A stretch of 34,389 nt of DNA from JANMAT01 sp031359995. GTDB taxonomy: Bacteria > Actinomycetota > Acidimicrobiia > Acidimicrobiales > Ilumatobacteraceae. Both the position numbers and the translations under genes were made by a program. Shown one piece after another: positions 22,144 to 30,651 of the stretch. How positions within the stretch are numbered: the first letter of the stretch is position 1; every line of letters begins with the position of its first letter. Under the pieces are notes generated by a model. The model saw only the letters and a list, made by a program, of their open reading frames with translations. It was not told the origin of the DNA and did not search any database. The stretch spans positions 1-34,389 of the forward strand of contig JANMAT010000058.1 of NCBI GenBank assembly GCA_031359995.1, given 5' to 3'.

Positions 22144-23982
22144 TCAGGAGCAGCTGGCGCGGCCGGGCACGTCGGTCGGCCGCCACAGCTGGGTGTCGTC
22201 GGCGTGGGCCACCATCGTGTAGTCGGCGGGGAACGTGCGGGCGATCGCCGCGGGTAGACGGTCGAGAGCGGAGCGCACCTCGTCGCCTCGCGGCGCGGCG
22301 ATGGTGTCCGGGTCGCTGGTGAGCACCCACGCGTCGTGCCAACGTGGGCCGGCGAGGTCGTGCATCGTCAGGTCGAGGACACGGGCGGCGTCGGGATAGC
22401 CGAAGATGGTCAGGATCAGGTGCTCGGGAACCTCGGCCCCCATTGCGAAGGCGGTGGTGGAGGTCCACCCCCACACGGTGCCGATCAGCGGTGTGCCCGG
22501 GCAGTAGCCGGCGGCGTGCGCGGTCTGCTGCAGGCGGGCGAGGTACGACGCCGTCGACGGGTCCACGCGCAGCTCGTCGCCGTGTGCGCCGAGACGCACC
22601 GGCGTCTGCTGCTCGGCCATGTCGCCGATGTCGAAGGGATGGTGGCGACTGTCGACCACGTTGCTCACCGACATGGCTGCCGAGGCCACGACCATCAGCC
22701 CCATGGCCACCGGGCGCCACGGGCGGGCACCGGCCACGGCCAGCACCGCTGCGGTGGCACACCACATGAGCACGGCCGCCAGCGCGGCCTGGTGGTAGAT
22801 GCTCAGCGCTGAACCGAAGCCGAACGTGAACGCGGTCGCGATGCACAGGCCGGCTATGCCGAGGGCGTGGCGGCGAGCAGCCGGCACCGTGGCCCGCCAG
22901 TGCACCAGCAGGTGCAGCAGCGCTCCCACGAACAGCAGCACGGCGGCGTTCGTGGTGCCGTACCACGCAAACCGGACGAACGGGTTCGGCTCGCCCAGCA
23001 GTGGCCACGGCACGGCCGTGCCCACCGCGCCGACGGCCGTGAGCGCGAACGGCGCCAGGCGCACCAACGGCCCGACGGCCGGGCGCCGGAAGCCGACGAT
23101 CGCGAGTGCCGCGGCGACGACCACCAGCACGGCGGTCGCCGGCCGCAGCAGGGCGAGGTCGTGGGCGGCCACCTTCGGCGTGCGCAGCACATCGCGGAAC
23201 GCGCCGGGGACCGTCTGGTTCTCGTGCAGCGCGGGGAACTCGGCCGACCGGCCCAGCACGGTCAGGAAGCTCGCCGGCCACCAACCGATGGCGACGCCGA
23301 GTGCGGTGAACACGAGCCCCCAGCCGGCGGTGAGGGCGCCGACGACCCACGCTCGTCGGCGGAGGTGGACGGCGACGAACACGGCGGCCGCGCCCAGGAA
23401 CAGGGGCGCGCTCGTCGGCTTGGCCGGCACGGTGAACCACACGCCCAGGGCCAGTAGGGCGACGGCGACGTGGGTCGACGGCAACCGCCACGACACCGCG
23501 TCGAGGGGCACACTGACCACGAGCACCGCACCGGCGGTGGCGACGAGCAGGCCGACCAGGTTCACCCAGTTGTAGCCGGGTGTGCGCAGGAACCCGCTGG
23601 CGAGGAAGGGCGCGCCGAGCGCGCCGACGGCGGCGATGGTCCATCGCGTCAAGGGCGAGCGGCTGTCGAGTCGCCGCCCGACGGCCCAACCGAGGAGGGC
23701 GCCCACGAGCACCAGCGACCACACGGCGAACGTGCGCAGGCGGGCCACGTCGTCACCGAGCAGGTGGAAGAACGGCGCCGTGTGCCAGCCGAACGGGGTG
23801 ACCCAGCGCGCCGTCGCCGACGGCGGGTCGGCGGCCAGCAGGTACAGTCCTTCATCGCGGAAGCCGATGCCGCGATCGCTGCTGAACACCCAGGCGACCA
23901 CGGGCCAGAGCACGACGGCGGCCAGGCCGACGCCGAGGGCGCGCGGAAGCGCCCGCAGCCTCTGGCGCTCGGTTTCCCCCAC
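22144..23982 (-). CDS. Large multi-pass membrane protein (possible GT-C-type glycosyltransferase)
   Basis: 612 residues with about ten to twelve hydrophobic helices in the first 430 residues and a soluble C-terminal part (about 440-612). After the first helix, the loop carries GIGFRDEGLYLL, reminiscent of the acidic DE/DD loop that holds the catalytic aspartate in GT-C glycosyltransferases. The C-terminal part contains YCPGTPLIGTVWGWTSTTAF and PEHLILTIFGYPDA. This is consistent with a lipid-linked-sugar transferase acting at the outer face of the membrane, but I cannot name the family. The GTG start at 23982 is 34 bases after a 64-residue gene on the same strand. Confidence 0.7.
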   Translation of the reverse strand: MGETERQRLRALPRALGVGLAAVVLWPVVAWVFSSDRGIGFRDEGLYLLAADPPSATARWVTPFGWHTAPFFHLLGDDVARLRTFAVWSLVLVGALLGWAVGRRLDSRSPLTRWTIAAVGALGAPFLASGFLRTPGYNWVNLVGLLVATAGAVLVVSVPLDAVSWRLPSTHVAVALLALGVWFTVPAKPTSAPLFLGAAAVFVAVHLRRRAWVVGALTAGWGLVFTALGVAIGWWPASFLTVLGRSAEFPALHENQTVPGAFRDVLRTPKVAAHDLALLRPATAVLVVVAAALAIVGFRRPAVGPLVRLAPFALTAVGAVGTAVPWPLLGEPNPFVRFAWYGTTNAAVLLFVGALLHLLVHWRATVPAARRHALGIAGLCIATAFTFGFGSALSIYHQAALAAVLMWCATAAVLAVAGARPWRPVAMGLMVVASAAMSVSNVVDSRHHPFDIGDMAEQQTPVRLGAHGDELRVDPSTASYLARLQQTAHAAGYCPGTPLIGTVWGWTSTTAFAMGAEVPEHLILTIFGYPDAARVLDLTMHDLAGPRWHDAWVLTSDPDTIAAPRGDEVRSALDRLPAAIARTFPADYTMVAHADDTQLWRPTDVPGRASCS

Positions 23983-24016
23983 GCGGGGAGCGTAGTCGTG
24001 GGACCCGCGGCTGCGG

Positions 24017-24211
24017 TCAGGCGGGTGCGCGGACCCGGACGGTGCAGAACGAGTGGCCGGCCGGGCCGAAGTACACGCGGTAATCCGCGGGAGCCAGCTG
24101 CTCGGCCGCCTTGGAGGCGCCCAGGGCGAGGACGGCCGCCTCGCTGGTGTCGAGGTCGTCGACCTCGACGCGACGGCGATGATCGATCGGGAACGCTCGA
24201 CGTTCGGTCAT
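24017..24211 (-). CDS. Small hypothetical protein (64 aa)
   Basis: A 64-residue frame from the ATG at 24211: MTERRAFPIDHRRRVEVDDL, then DTSEAAVLALGASKAAEQLA (a helix) and DYRVYFGPAGHSFCTVRVRA. The codons show the local G/C third-position preference. It is divergent from the GlcD-type gene with only 9 bases between start codons, so promoters overlap the coding ends. It precedes the large membrane protein gene by 34 bases. I do not recognise it. Confidence 0.55.
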   Translation of the reverse strand: MTERRAFPIDHRRRVEVDDLDTSEAAVLALGASKAAEQLAPADYRVYFGPAGHSFCTVRVRAPA

Positions 24212-24220
24212 GATGGGCCG

Positions 24221-25588
24221 GTGACCGATCTGCTCGAAGCGTTGCGCGCCCGGCTCGACGACGACTGCATCCAGACCGACCCTGACGTCGTGCTCGCCTA
24301 CGCGCAGGACCGGGCGATCTTCGAGCACGCCGGCGCGGCGGCGGTGCTCGTGATGCCCCGCTCCACCGCCGAGGTCGTGGCCGCGGTGGACGCGGCGCGA
24401 GCGGTCGGTGCGCCGATCGTGACCCGGGGCGCCGGGTCGGGGCTGTGCGGTGGTGCCAACGCGGTGGACGGCTGCGTGCTGCTGTCGCTGCACCGCATGA
24501 ACCGCGTGCTCGACGTGGACACCACGAACCGTCTGGCGCGCGTGCAACCCGGCGTGTTGAACGGCGAGCTCAAGCGGGTGGTCGCGGGGCACGGGCTCTT
24601 CTACCCGCCCGATCCGGCGTCGTACGAGATCTCCTCCATCGGCGGCAACGTGGCCACCAACGCCGGCGGGCTGTGCTGCGTGCGCTACGGCGTGACGCGC
24701 GACTACGTCGCCGGGCTCGAGGTCGTGCTGGCGTCGGGCGAGGTCATCCGCACCGGCCGTCACACGTTGAAGAACACCGCCGGGCTCGACCTGACCGGTG
24801 TGTTCGTGGGCTCCGAAGGCATCCTCGGCGTGATCACCGAGGTCACCGTGCGACTGATCCCCACGCCGCCCGCACCGTGCACGGCCATCGCCTACTTCGC
24901 CGACCTGCCCAGCGCCGGGCGGGCCATCGTCGACATCTTCCGCGCCGGTCACCAGCCCACGCTCATGGAGATCGTGGACCGCGCCTCGCTGCGCCAGGTG
25001 GACGCCGTCTACCAGATGGACCTCGACACCACCGCCGCGTGCCTGCTGCTCATCCAGACCGCGGGTGACGATGCCGAAGGATCCATCGCCGCCATTGCGG
25101 GTCTGTGCAAGGCGCAGGGCGCGACCGAGGTGTACCACGTGTCCGATCCGGCCGAGGGCGACATGTTCATCGAGGTCCGCCGCCGCGTGTGGCCGGCCTT
25201 CGAGCAGCTGGGCAAGGCGCTGTTGCCCGAGGACGTGGCTGTGCCCCGCGAACGCCTGCCCGAGCTGCTGGCCGGCATCGTCGAGATCGGCGAACGCCAT
25301 CGGGTGGCGCTGCCCACCATCGGTCACGCCGGCGACGGCAACATGCACCCGCTGCTGGTGTTCGACGGCGCCGATGCCGACGAGGTCGCCCGGGCCCAGG
25401 CCGCGTTCGGCGACATCGTGGCGCTGTCGCTGCGCCTCGGCGGCACCATCGCCGCCGAGCACGGCGTGGGCACCTTGAAGCGCCGCTTCCTGGAGCTGGA
25501 GCTCGACCCCGTGCACCACGCGGTGCAGCGCCGCATCAAGGCCACGCTCGACCCCGACGGTCTGCTCAACCCGGGCAAGGCGCTGTAG
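24221..25588 (+). CDS. FAD-linked oxidase, GlcD/D-lactate dehydrogenase type
   Basis: 455 residues from the GTG at 24221, normal for glycolate oxidase subunit GlcD and D-2-hydroxyacid dehydrogenases. The FAD-binding PCMH domain shows VTRGAGSGLCGGANA, SSIGGNVATNAGGLCCVRYGVT (near 145-165) and LKNTAGLDLTGVFVGSEGILGVITE. The C-terminal oxidase domain shows TIGHAGDGNMHPLL and EHGVGTLKRRFL and ends LDPDGLLNPGKAL. It oxidises a 2-hydroxy acid to a 2-keto acid, passing electrons to a quinone or a partner subunit. No GlcE or GlcF gene is adjacent, so it may be a stand-alone dehydrogenase. Its stop is 3 bases from the convergent BNR-repeat gene. Confidence 0.94.
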   Translation: MTDLLEALRARLDDDCIQTDPDVVLAYAQDRAIFEHAGAAAVLVMPRSTAEVVAAVDAARAVGAPIVTRGAGSGLCGGANAVDGCVLLSLHRMNRVLDVDTTNRLARVQPGVLNGELKRVVAGHGLFYPPDPASYEISSIGGNVATNAGGLCCVRYGVTRDYVAGLEVVLASGEVIRTGRHTLKNTAGLDLTGVFVGSEGILGVITEVTVRLIPTPPAPCTAIAYFADLPSAGRAIVDIFRAGHQPTLMEIVDRASLRQVDAVYQMDLDTTAACLLLIQTAGDDAEGSIAAIAGLCKAQGATEVYHVSDPAEGDMFIEVRRRVWPAFEQLGKALLPEDVAVPRERLPELLAGIVEIGERHRVALPTIGHAGDGNMHPLLVFDGADADEVARAQAAFGDIVALSLRLGGTIAAEHGVGTLKRRFLELELDPVHHAVQRRIKATLDPDGLLNPGKAL

Positions 25589-25591
25589 CGG

Positions 25592-26587
25592 TCACCCGAC
25601 CGTCGGCGCGAGTGCCAGGGCGCGGATCTCGCCGAAGGTGCGCCGGCACCGCTCCCACGTGACCCCACCGTCGCCCGAAAAGAACAGCTGCCCATACAGG
25701 CTGGCGGCGGCGATCACCTCGGGTCGGTCGGGATGCGTGGCCATCCAGTACACGACCGAGTTGGGCTGCTCGGGCAGCTGGGCCAGCGACCACGTGCGAC
25801 CGCCGTCGCGCGACACGCGCAGGCCGCCGATCTCACCCGGGATCGAGTCGCCGGTGCCCACGAAGATCGTGTCGGGGTCGTCGGCCTTCATCAGCACCAG
25901 GCGGCAGTAGGCGGCGTCGTTGCGCTCGTGGAAGCCGGGGAACGCCGTGAGCTCCCAGTTCTTCCCCTCGTCGGTGGAGCGGGTGAGGCCGAACGGTCCG
26001 CCCACCAGCACGGTGGCGCCGCCGTCGGTGTCGGGGCGGATGGCCACGCTGTGCACGTCGCCGTTCAAGGGCGCCGGGCCGAGGTCGGCGCACCGGCTCC
26101 AGGTGACACCGCGATCGTCGGAACGGAACACACCGTCGATCTCGACGCCGGCCCACACGACGGTGGGATCCCGGGGGTCGATCTGCACGCTGGTGGTGCG
26201 CGGCGCACCCACGAGGCACTCGTCGATCACGGGCATGGCCATCTCGGTCCACGTGTCGCCGCCATCGGTGGAGCGGTAGCCGCGGGGCTGGGTGCCGAGG
26301 TACACGCACGCCGGGTCGGTGGGGTCGATGGCGATCGACCAGATCTGGCGGCCCTCGACGGGCGACGGCGCAGGTGCCCAACGGACGCCGCCGTCGACGC
26401 TGCGGAACAGGCCGGTATCGGTGCCGGCCCACACCCGGGCCGGGTCGGTCGGGTCGACCCGCAACGCCCGCACGTTCCCCTCGAACGGCACCGACTTGAA
26501 GATCTGCTTGAAGCGGCCACCACCGTCGCGGCTGACGTGCACCCCACCGCCGATCGTGCCGACGAAGACGCTGATCCCCTCGATCAT
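25592..26587 (-). CDS. BNR/sialidase-type repeat beta-propeller protein
   Basis: 331 residues made almost wholly of BNR (Asp-box) repeats: VHVSRDGGGRFKQI, LFRSVDGGVRWAPA, YRSTDGGDTWTEM, VFRSDDRGVTWSRC, LTRSTDEGKNWELT, LRVSRDGGRTWSLA and FFSGDGGVTWERC. That gives at least seven Asp-box units, consistent with a seven-bladed propeller. No sialidase catalytic residues or signal peptide are evident; relatives are annotated as glycosyl-hydrolase-like or photosystem-assembly-like (YCF48) proteins without known activity. The ATG at 26587 is downstream of a G-rich stretch. It converges on the GlcD-type gene with a 3-base gap. Confidence 0.9.
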   Translation of the reverse strand: MIEGISVFVGTIGGGVHVSRDGGGRFKQIFKSVPFEGNVRALRVDPTDPARVWAGTDTGLFRSVDGGVRWAPAPSPVEGRQIWSIAIDPTDPACVYLGTQPRGYRSTDGGDTWTEMAMPVIDECLVGAPRTTSVQIDPRDPTVVWAGVEIDGVFRSDDRGVTWSRCADLGPAPLNGDVHSVAIRPDTDGGATVLVGGPFGLTRSTDEGKNWELTAFPGFHERNDAAYCRLVLMKADDPDTIFVGTGDSIPGEIGGLRVSRDGGRTWSLAQLPEQPNSVVYWMATHPDRPEVIAAASLYGQLFFSGDGGVTWERCRRTFGEIRALALAPTVG

Positions 26588-26640
26588 GAACGAAACCCCC
26601 CGATTCGGGCCGAGCGTAGCCGTGAGGTGGCGCGGACCGG

Positions 26641-26949
26641 TCAGCGCTGCCGCAACCGCTCCCACCACGACGGGCGACCGTCACCGTCGTCGGAGGGCCG
26701 GGCGAGGGCGACGACCTCGCGGCTCGATGGGTTCACCAGCGCGACGCCGCCGATCGTCACGGTCGGGACGGTCTCATTGCCGTCGGCCACCGAGCGCACG
26801 AAGGCGGCAGCGTCGGGATCGTCCCAGATGTTGACCTCCTCGAAGGCGAGGTCGGCCCGACGCAGGCCGGCGCGCAGCATGCTGCAGAAGCCGCAGCCCG
26901 GCCGCCAGTAGACGGTGACGTTGGCGGTCGACGGCTCGGTGGCGCTCAC
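26641..26949 (-). CDS. Glutaredoxin/mycoredoxin-like protein
   Basis: 102 residues with a thioredoxin fold: VTVYWRPGCGFCSMLRAGL carries the redox pair C19-x-x-C22, and VADGNETVPTVTIGG carries the cis-proline. This matches actinobacterial mycoredoxins, which reduce mycothiol mixed disulfides using mycothiol. The C-terminal extension (ALARPSDDGDGRPSWWERLRQR) is hydrophilic. The GTG start at 26949 immediately follows a run of nine C on its own strand, and no clear Shine-Dalgarno is seen at usual spacing. It is divergent from the pyruvate-kinase-like gene across about 208 bases. Confidence 0.88.
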   Translation of the reverse strand: MSATEPSTANVTVYWRPGCGFCSMLRAGLRRADLAFEEVNIWDDPDAAAFVRSVADGNETVPTVTIGGVALVNPSSREVVALARPSDDGDGRPSWWERLRQR

Positions 26950-26950
26950 A

Positions 26951-26959
26951 GGGGGGGGG
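26951..26959. repeat. Homopolymer run of nine G (nine C on the coding strand)
   Basis: Nine G in a row lie one base before the GTG start of the mycoredoxin-like gene, in its 5' untranslated region. Such tracts are prone to length change during replication or sequencing, and here the tract sits where a Shine-Dalgarno would be expected. Confidence 0.85.
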
Positions 26960-27157
26960 TCTCTCTCGGCGGGACTCGTGCACCGGGTGGAACCCCGCGC
27001 CGGGCCCCGGGTATTCCCCGTGGCGGCACTCAGGAAGGTGAGGTGGTAGCAGGGGCGATGGGGTCTTCGCCGTGCGCCGGACGTTCTCCGTTCACACGGT
27101 GGTGGTCGGCGCGCCATGTGGGCTCCGTACGGTGGTTGGCGAGAGAGGTGATCCGGC

Positions 27158-28993
27158 ATGAGCACGACCGATCCGGTCCTGCACTCCCCACTGTCGCTGG
27201 TACCGGCGGTGCTGGAGGAGCTCCGAGCGAACTGTCTGGCGGCCGAAGCGGACTTCGAGCCCTGGCTGCGCTCGGTGCGGGCCCACCACGGCGCCAGCGC
27301 GCGCAACCTCGTGCACTACGTCGCGCTGCGGCGCCACGACCTGCGTGAGCTCCAGGACGTTCTGACCACGTGCGGCCTGTCGTCGCTCGGGCGGTGTGAG
27401 GGCGACGTGCTCGGTGCCCTCGATCAGCTCATCGAGGTGGTCGGCGCGCTGACCGGAGCCGGGTCGGCCGTACGGCCGACCCGTGCCGCGGCGCGGTCGA
27501 TCCTCGAATGCAACGCAAACGCGCTGCTCGGTGTGCTCGCTGCCGGACGGCACTCGCGCGTCATGGTCACGTTGCCCACGGAGGCGGCCGTCGATCCGGC
27601 CGTCGTCGGCGCCATGGCCGAGGCGGGCATGGACGTGGCCCGGATCAACTGCGCCCACGATGATCCGACCACCTGGCGGGCGATGGCCCGCCAGGTCCGG
27701 CAAGCGGCCGATCGGCGCGGTCGAGCCTGTGCCGTCGCAGTCGACCTGGCCGGTCCGAAGCTGCGGACCGAGATCACGGCCGCCGGTCCCGTCGTACGGC
27801 GGGTGTCACCCCGGCGCGATGGGCGCGGCATGGTGGTGGCGCCGGCGCGCGTGCTGTTCCACCACCAGGACGACGTCCCGCGCGATCTGCCCGTCGACGT
27901 CGTCCCCGTCCCTGTGCTGGAGCGCTACTGGCTGCGCCGATGTGAGGTGGGGGACGTGGTGCACCTGACCGATTCCCGCCTGTCCCACCGACAGCTGACC
28001 GTGGTGGTCGCCACGGGGCGCATGGTCCTGGCCGAACTGCGCAAGACGGCATACGTCGAGTCGGGTGCGACGCTGAAGGTGACGCGCGACGGCACGGGGC
28101 AGATCGCCACGGTCGGTTCGCTCCCGCCCCTCGACGCATCGGTGCTCGTCAGCGTCGACGACGAGATCGTGATCGGGCGGGACGTTCGGGAACGGGTGCT
28201 CGTCGACGGCGGGAGACCGTGGATCGGTTGCACTCTGCCCGAGGCCCTCGACGGGGCCCGCGTCGGCGATCGCATCTGGTTCGACGACGGCAAGGTCGGT
28301 GGGGTGGTGAGCGCCGTCGAGGACGGCGAGCTCGTGGTGCGCATCGTCGAAGCGCGGTCCGGTGGGGTGCGGCTGCGCAGTGGCAAGGGCATCAACCTGC
28401 CCGACACCGAGCTGCCCGTCGCCGGCCTGACCGAGCAGGACGAGCGGGACCTCGCGGTCGCCGTCGAGTTCGCCGACATCGTGAACGTGTCGTTCGTGCG
28501 CAGCCCGAGCGACGTCGCCTTCGTGCAGGAGCGGCTCAGCCAGCATGGGGCGACCGACGTCGGCATCGTGGTGAAGATCGAGACGGTGAGCGGCTTCGAG
28601 CAGCTCCCCGAGATCCTGCTCGCGGCGATGTGCTGGGACCGCGTCGGGGTCATGATCGCCCGAGGTGACCTTGCGGTGGAGGTCGGGTTCGAACGAATGG
28701 CCGAGGTGCAGGAAGAGATCCTGTGGCTGTGTGAAGCGGCCCACGTTCCGGTGGTCTGGGCCACGCAGGTGCTCGATCAGATGGCGCGCACCGGTCACCC
28801 GTCGCGCGCCGAGATCACCGATGCCGCCCTGAGCGCGAGGGCCGAGTGCATCATGTTGAACAAGGGCCCGTACGTCGCGGCAGCCATCACGGCGCTGATC
28901 GACATCCACGGGCGCATGCACGACCACCAGCACAAGAAGCGGGCGTTGCTCCGGCGCCTGCGCGCCTGGGATCATCGCCGCGCCGCAACCTGA
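27158..28993 (+). CDS. Atypical pyruvate-kinase-like protein with N-terminal extension, lacking the C-terminal domain
   Basis: 611 residues. Residues 1 to about 128 form a helical domain not found in ordinary pyruvate kinase (LRSVRAHHGASARNLVHYVA, RELQDVLTTCGLSSLGR). The barrel then follows with VMVTLPTEAAVDP, AGMDVARINCAHD, VDLAGPKLRTEI, KGINLPDTELPV, catalytic-lysine and metal segment VVKIETVSGFEQLPEIL (K473, E475), MIARGDLAVEVGFE and ATQVLDQMARTGHPSRAEITD. The B domain between about 205 and 400 is nearly twice the normal size. The protein ends soon after MLNKGPY, where classical enzymes have MLSGETA, so the C-terminal allosteric domain is missing. The ATG at 27158 has GAGGTGATC four bases upstream. 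It probably phosphorylates or dephosphorylates a pyruvate-like substrate, but this is unproven. Confidence 0.88.
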   Translation: MSTTDPVLHSPLSLVPAVLEELRANCLAAEADFEPWLRSVRAHHGASARNLVHYVALRRHDLRELQDVLTTCGLSSLGRCEGDVLGALDQLIEVVGALTGAGSAVRPTRAAARSILECNANALLGVLAAGRHSRVMVTLPTEAAVDPAVVGAMAEAGMDVARINCAHDDPTTWRAMARQVRQAADRRGRACAVAVDLAGPKLRTEITAAGPVVRRVSPRRDGRGMVVAPARVLFHHQDDVPRDLPVDVVPVPVLERYWLRRCEVGDVVHLTDSRLSHRQLTVVVATGRMVLAELRKTAYVESGATLKVTRDGTGQIATVGSLPPLDASVLVSVDDEIVIGRDVRERVLVDGGRPWIGCTLPEALDGARVGDRIWFDDGKVGGVVSAVEDGELVVRIVEARSGGVRLRSGKGINLPDTELPVAGLTEQDERDLAVAVEFADIVNVSFVRSPSDVAFVQERLSQHGATDVGIVVKIETVSGFEQLPEILLAAMCWDRVGVMIARGDLAVEVGFERMAEVQEEILWLCEAAHVPVVWATQVLDQMARTGHPSRAEITDAALSARAECIMLNKGPYVAAAITALIDIHGRMHDHQHKKRALLRRLRAWDHRRAAT

Positions 28994-29002
28994 CCGACGG
29001 AC

Positions 29003-29040
29003 GCAGCGCTCCCGGACCGGGCGAGATCCGGGAGCGCTGC
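29003..29040 (+). terminator. 13-bp inverted repeat after the pyruvate-kinase-like gene
   Basis: Left arm GCAGCGCTCCCGG (29003-29015), 12-base loop, right arm CCGGGAGCGCTGC (29028-29040), perfectly matched, 9 bases after the stop codon. There is no T-run, as is common for terminators in GC-rich actinobacteria. Confidence 0.72.
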
Positions 29041-29274
29041 CCGAGATGGCACTCACATCGCGGCACCGATGCAAGACGCCGTCGGCGAAGGCACGTGGCC
29101 CCCGTGCCTCCACTCAACCAAGGCGGCCGGGCGGTCCGATAGGTGACGTTCGTGCTACGACGATCTGGGCCACCTCCGGTGTATTTCCGGTGGGCAGTCG
29201 CCGCACACACGACGGCGATCGGCCGCCGAACGCCGCTCGGATCGAACACCAGGTAAGTGTTGGCAGTGGGGGTG
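29041..29274. other. Intergenic region without a supported gene
   Basis: This stretch separates the hairpin after the pyruvate-kinase-like gene from the stop of the MFS gene. Short frames on both strands lack ribosome-binding sites and coding bias. I see no tRNA cloverleaf. A weak palindrome around CCACC...GGTGG (about 29170-29193) is the only structure noted. Third-position bias disappears here. Confidence 0.6.
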
Positions 29275-30651
29275 CTACGAGATCGACGTGGCGCGGTCGG
29301 GGGTCGTAGGTCGCCGGGTGACCGCGGCGCGCCGCTCGTCACGGGCGGAAGCCACCCACCGCGGGGGCGCCAAGGTCGGCTGTTCCGATGTGAGCGCCGG
29401 GTCGTGTCGATCGAAGGCGCGGGTGGTGAAGACCACGCGCCGGTCGTCGGGCGCCTGCGGCGCGCGGTGGATCATGACGAACGTGGCGACCTCGGTGACG
29501 GCCGCCAGGCCGATGCGGGTGAACAACATGAGCGGCAGGCCACCTACGGCGAGCAGCCAGCCGGCGAGCACCGGGCCGACGGCGTCGCCGGCGTCCTCGC
29601 CCACGTCGATGAGGCTCATCGTGCGGGCGCGCTTGCGACGGTCGAGCGCGGACACCTCGGCCATGATCGAGCCCCAGGCCGGCCGGAACGCGGCCTTGCC
29701 CATGTCGTCGAGCGAGCGGCCCACTCCCACGATCAGGGCGCCGTGGGCGACCAGGAACACGAGCGACGAGCACGTGTTGGCGACCGCGCGCACGAGCAGC
29801 ACGATGTTGCGGCTGGCGTTGTCGGCCAGCCAGCCGAACACCGGGCCCGAGATCAGGATGACAGCGGTGGAGGCCAGCATGATGAGGCCGATCTGCGCCG
29901 GCGTCATGTGGAAGTACTGCTGGGCGATCACGGGGAACAGCCCGAGCATGCCGGCGGTGAGGCCGTAGAGGAAGCCGAGGCCACTGAAGCCGAGGACGCG
30001 TCGGCGCACGGCGCGGGCGTGCACCGGGTCGGGAAGCGGTTCGGGTTCATCGAGCTCGGCCTCGGTGAGCGCGACCTTCCGGCCCACGTGGGCGGGTAGC
30101 CCGCGCAGCACGGCGAGCAGCGGCAGGATCGACAGTCCGAAGCCCACTGCGAACACCAGCGGGTAGTTGGAGGCGGTGACGCTCAGCAGGACGCCGGCGA
30201 TGGCCCGCCCAATCGCGCTCGCGGTGTTCTTGGCCGTGTGGTACCAGGCGAAGGCGGAGGCCACCTTCTTCTTCCCGCCCGCATCGGCGATGACCGCGTT
30301 CAGGGCGGGGTCGCGCCAAGCCTGGGTGAAGCCGTAGAAGAGGCGGATCACGAACAGCTGCCACGGCACCCGGGCCACGATGAAGGCGAGCGGCACGATG
30401 CTGCGCAACGAGATGGCCCAGATGAGGCTGCGCCGGGCGCCCAGGCGATCGGTGAAGGTGCCCATGATCGGCTTGAGCACGATCTGGATGATCACGTTCA
30501 CCGACGTGAGGATGCCGATGATCTCGATGTTCAGGTGGAGCCTCAGCGCGTAGAGCGGCACCGCCAGGTTCACCAGTCCGAAGCTGAGGCGCGACAGGAA
30601 GCCCTCGGTGGTGAGGGCCAGCAGGGCCCGGTCGCCTCGCGGCTGCTTCAC
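29275..30651 (-). CDS. Major facilitator superfamily transporter
   Basis: 458 residues with twelve predicted membrane helices and a hydrophilic C-terminal tail of about 50 residues. The loop between helices 2 and 3 shows the MFS signature KPIMGTFTDRLGARRSLIW, and a matching second-half loop GPVFGWLADNASRNIVLLV. The first helix starts LLALTTEGFLSRLSFGLVNLAV. The GTG start at 30651 overlaps the stop of the upstream ATP-grasp gene by four bases (GTGA), so it belongs to the ATP-grasp operon and probably exports its product or imports a precursor. The substrate is unknown. It is the last gene of the operon. Confidence 0.92.
   Translation of the reverse strand: MKQPRGDRALLALTTEGFLSRLSFGLVNLAVPLYALRLHLNIEIIGILTSVNVIIQIVLKPIMGTFTDRLGARRSLIWAISLRSIVPLAFIVARVPWQLFVIRLFYGFTQAWRDPALNAVIADAGGKKKVASAFAWYHTAKNTASAIGRAIAGVLLSVTASNYPLVFAVGFGLSILPLLAVLRGLPAHVGRKVALTEAELDEPEPLPDPVHARAVRRRVLGFSGLGFLYGLTAGMLGLFPVIAQQYFHMTPAQIGLIMLASTAVILISGPVFGWLADNASRNIVLLVRAVANTCSSLVFLVAHGALIVGVGRSLDDMGKAAFRPAWGSIMAEVSALDRRKRARTMSLIDVGEDAGDAVGPVLAGWLLAVGGLPLMLFTRIGLAAVTEVATFVMIHRAPQAPDDRRVVFTTRAFDRHDPALTSEQPTLAPPRWVASARDERRAAVTRRPTTPDRATSIS

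Noticed and set aside
27806..29113. 435-codon frame antisense to the pyruvate-kinase-like gene
   Set aside because: The composition is that of a mirror frame and the sense gene is well supported.
29069..29147. 25-codon frame starting MQDAVGEGTW
   Set aside because: No ribosome-binding site and no coding bias.
29041..29274. Possible tRNA or small RNA in the gap after the pyruvate-kinase-like gene
   Set aside because: No cloverleaf or T-loop consensus is found on either strand, and the only strong hairpin is the terminator-like repeat just before it.
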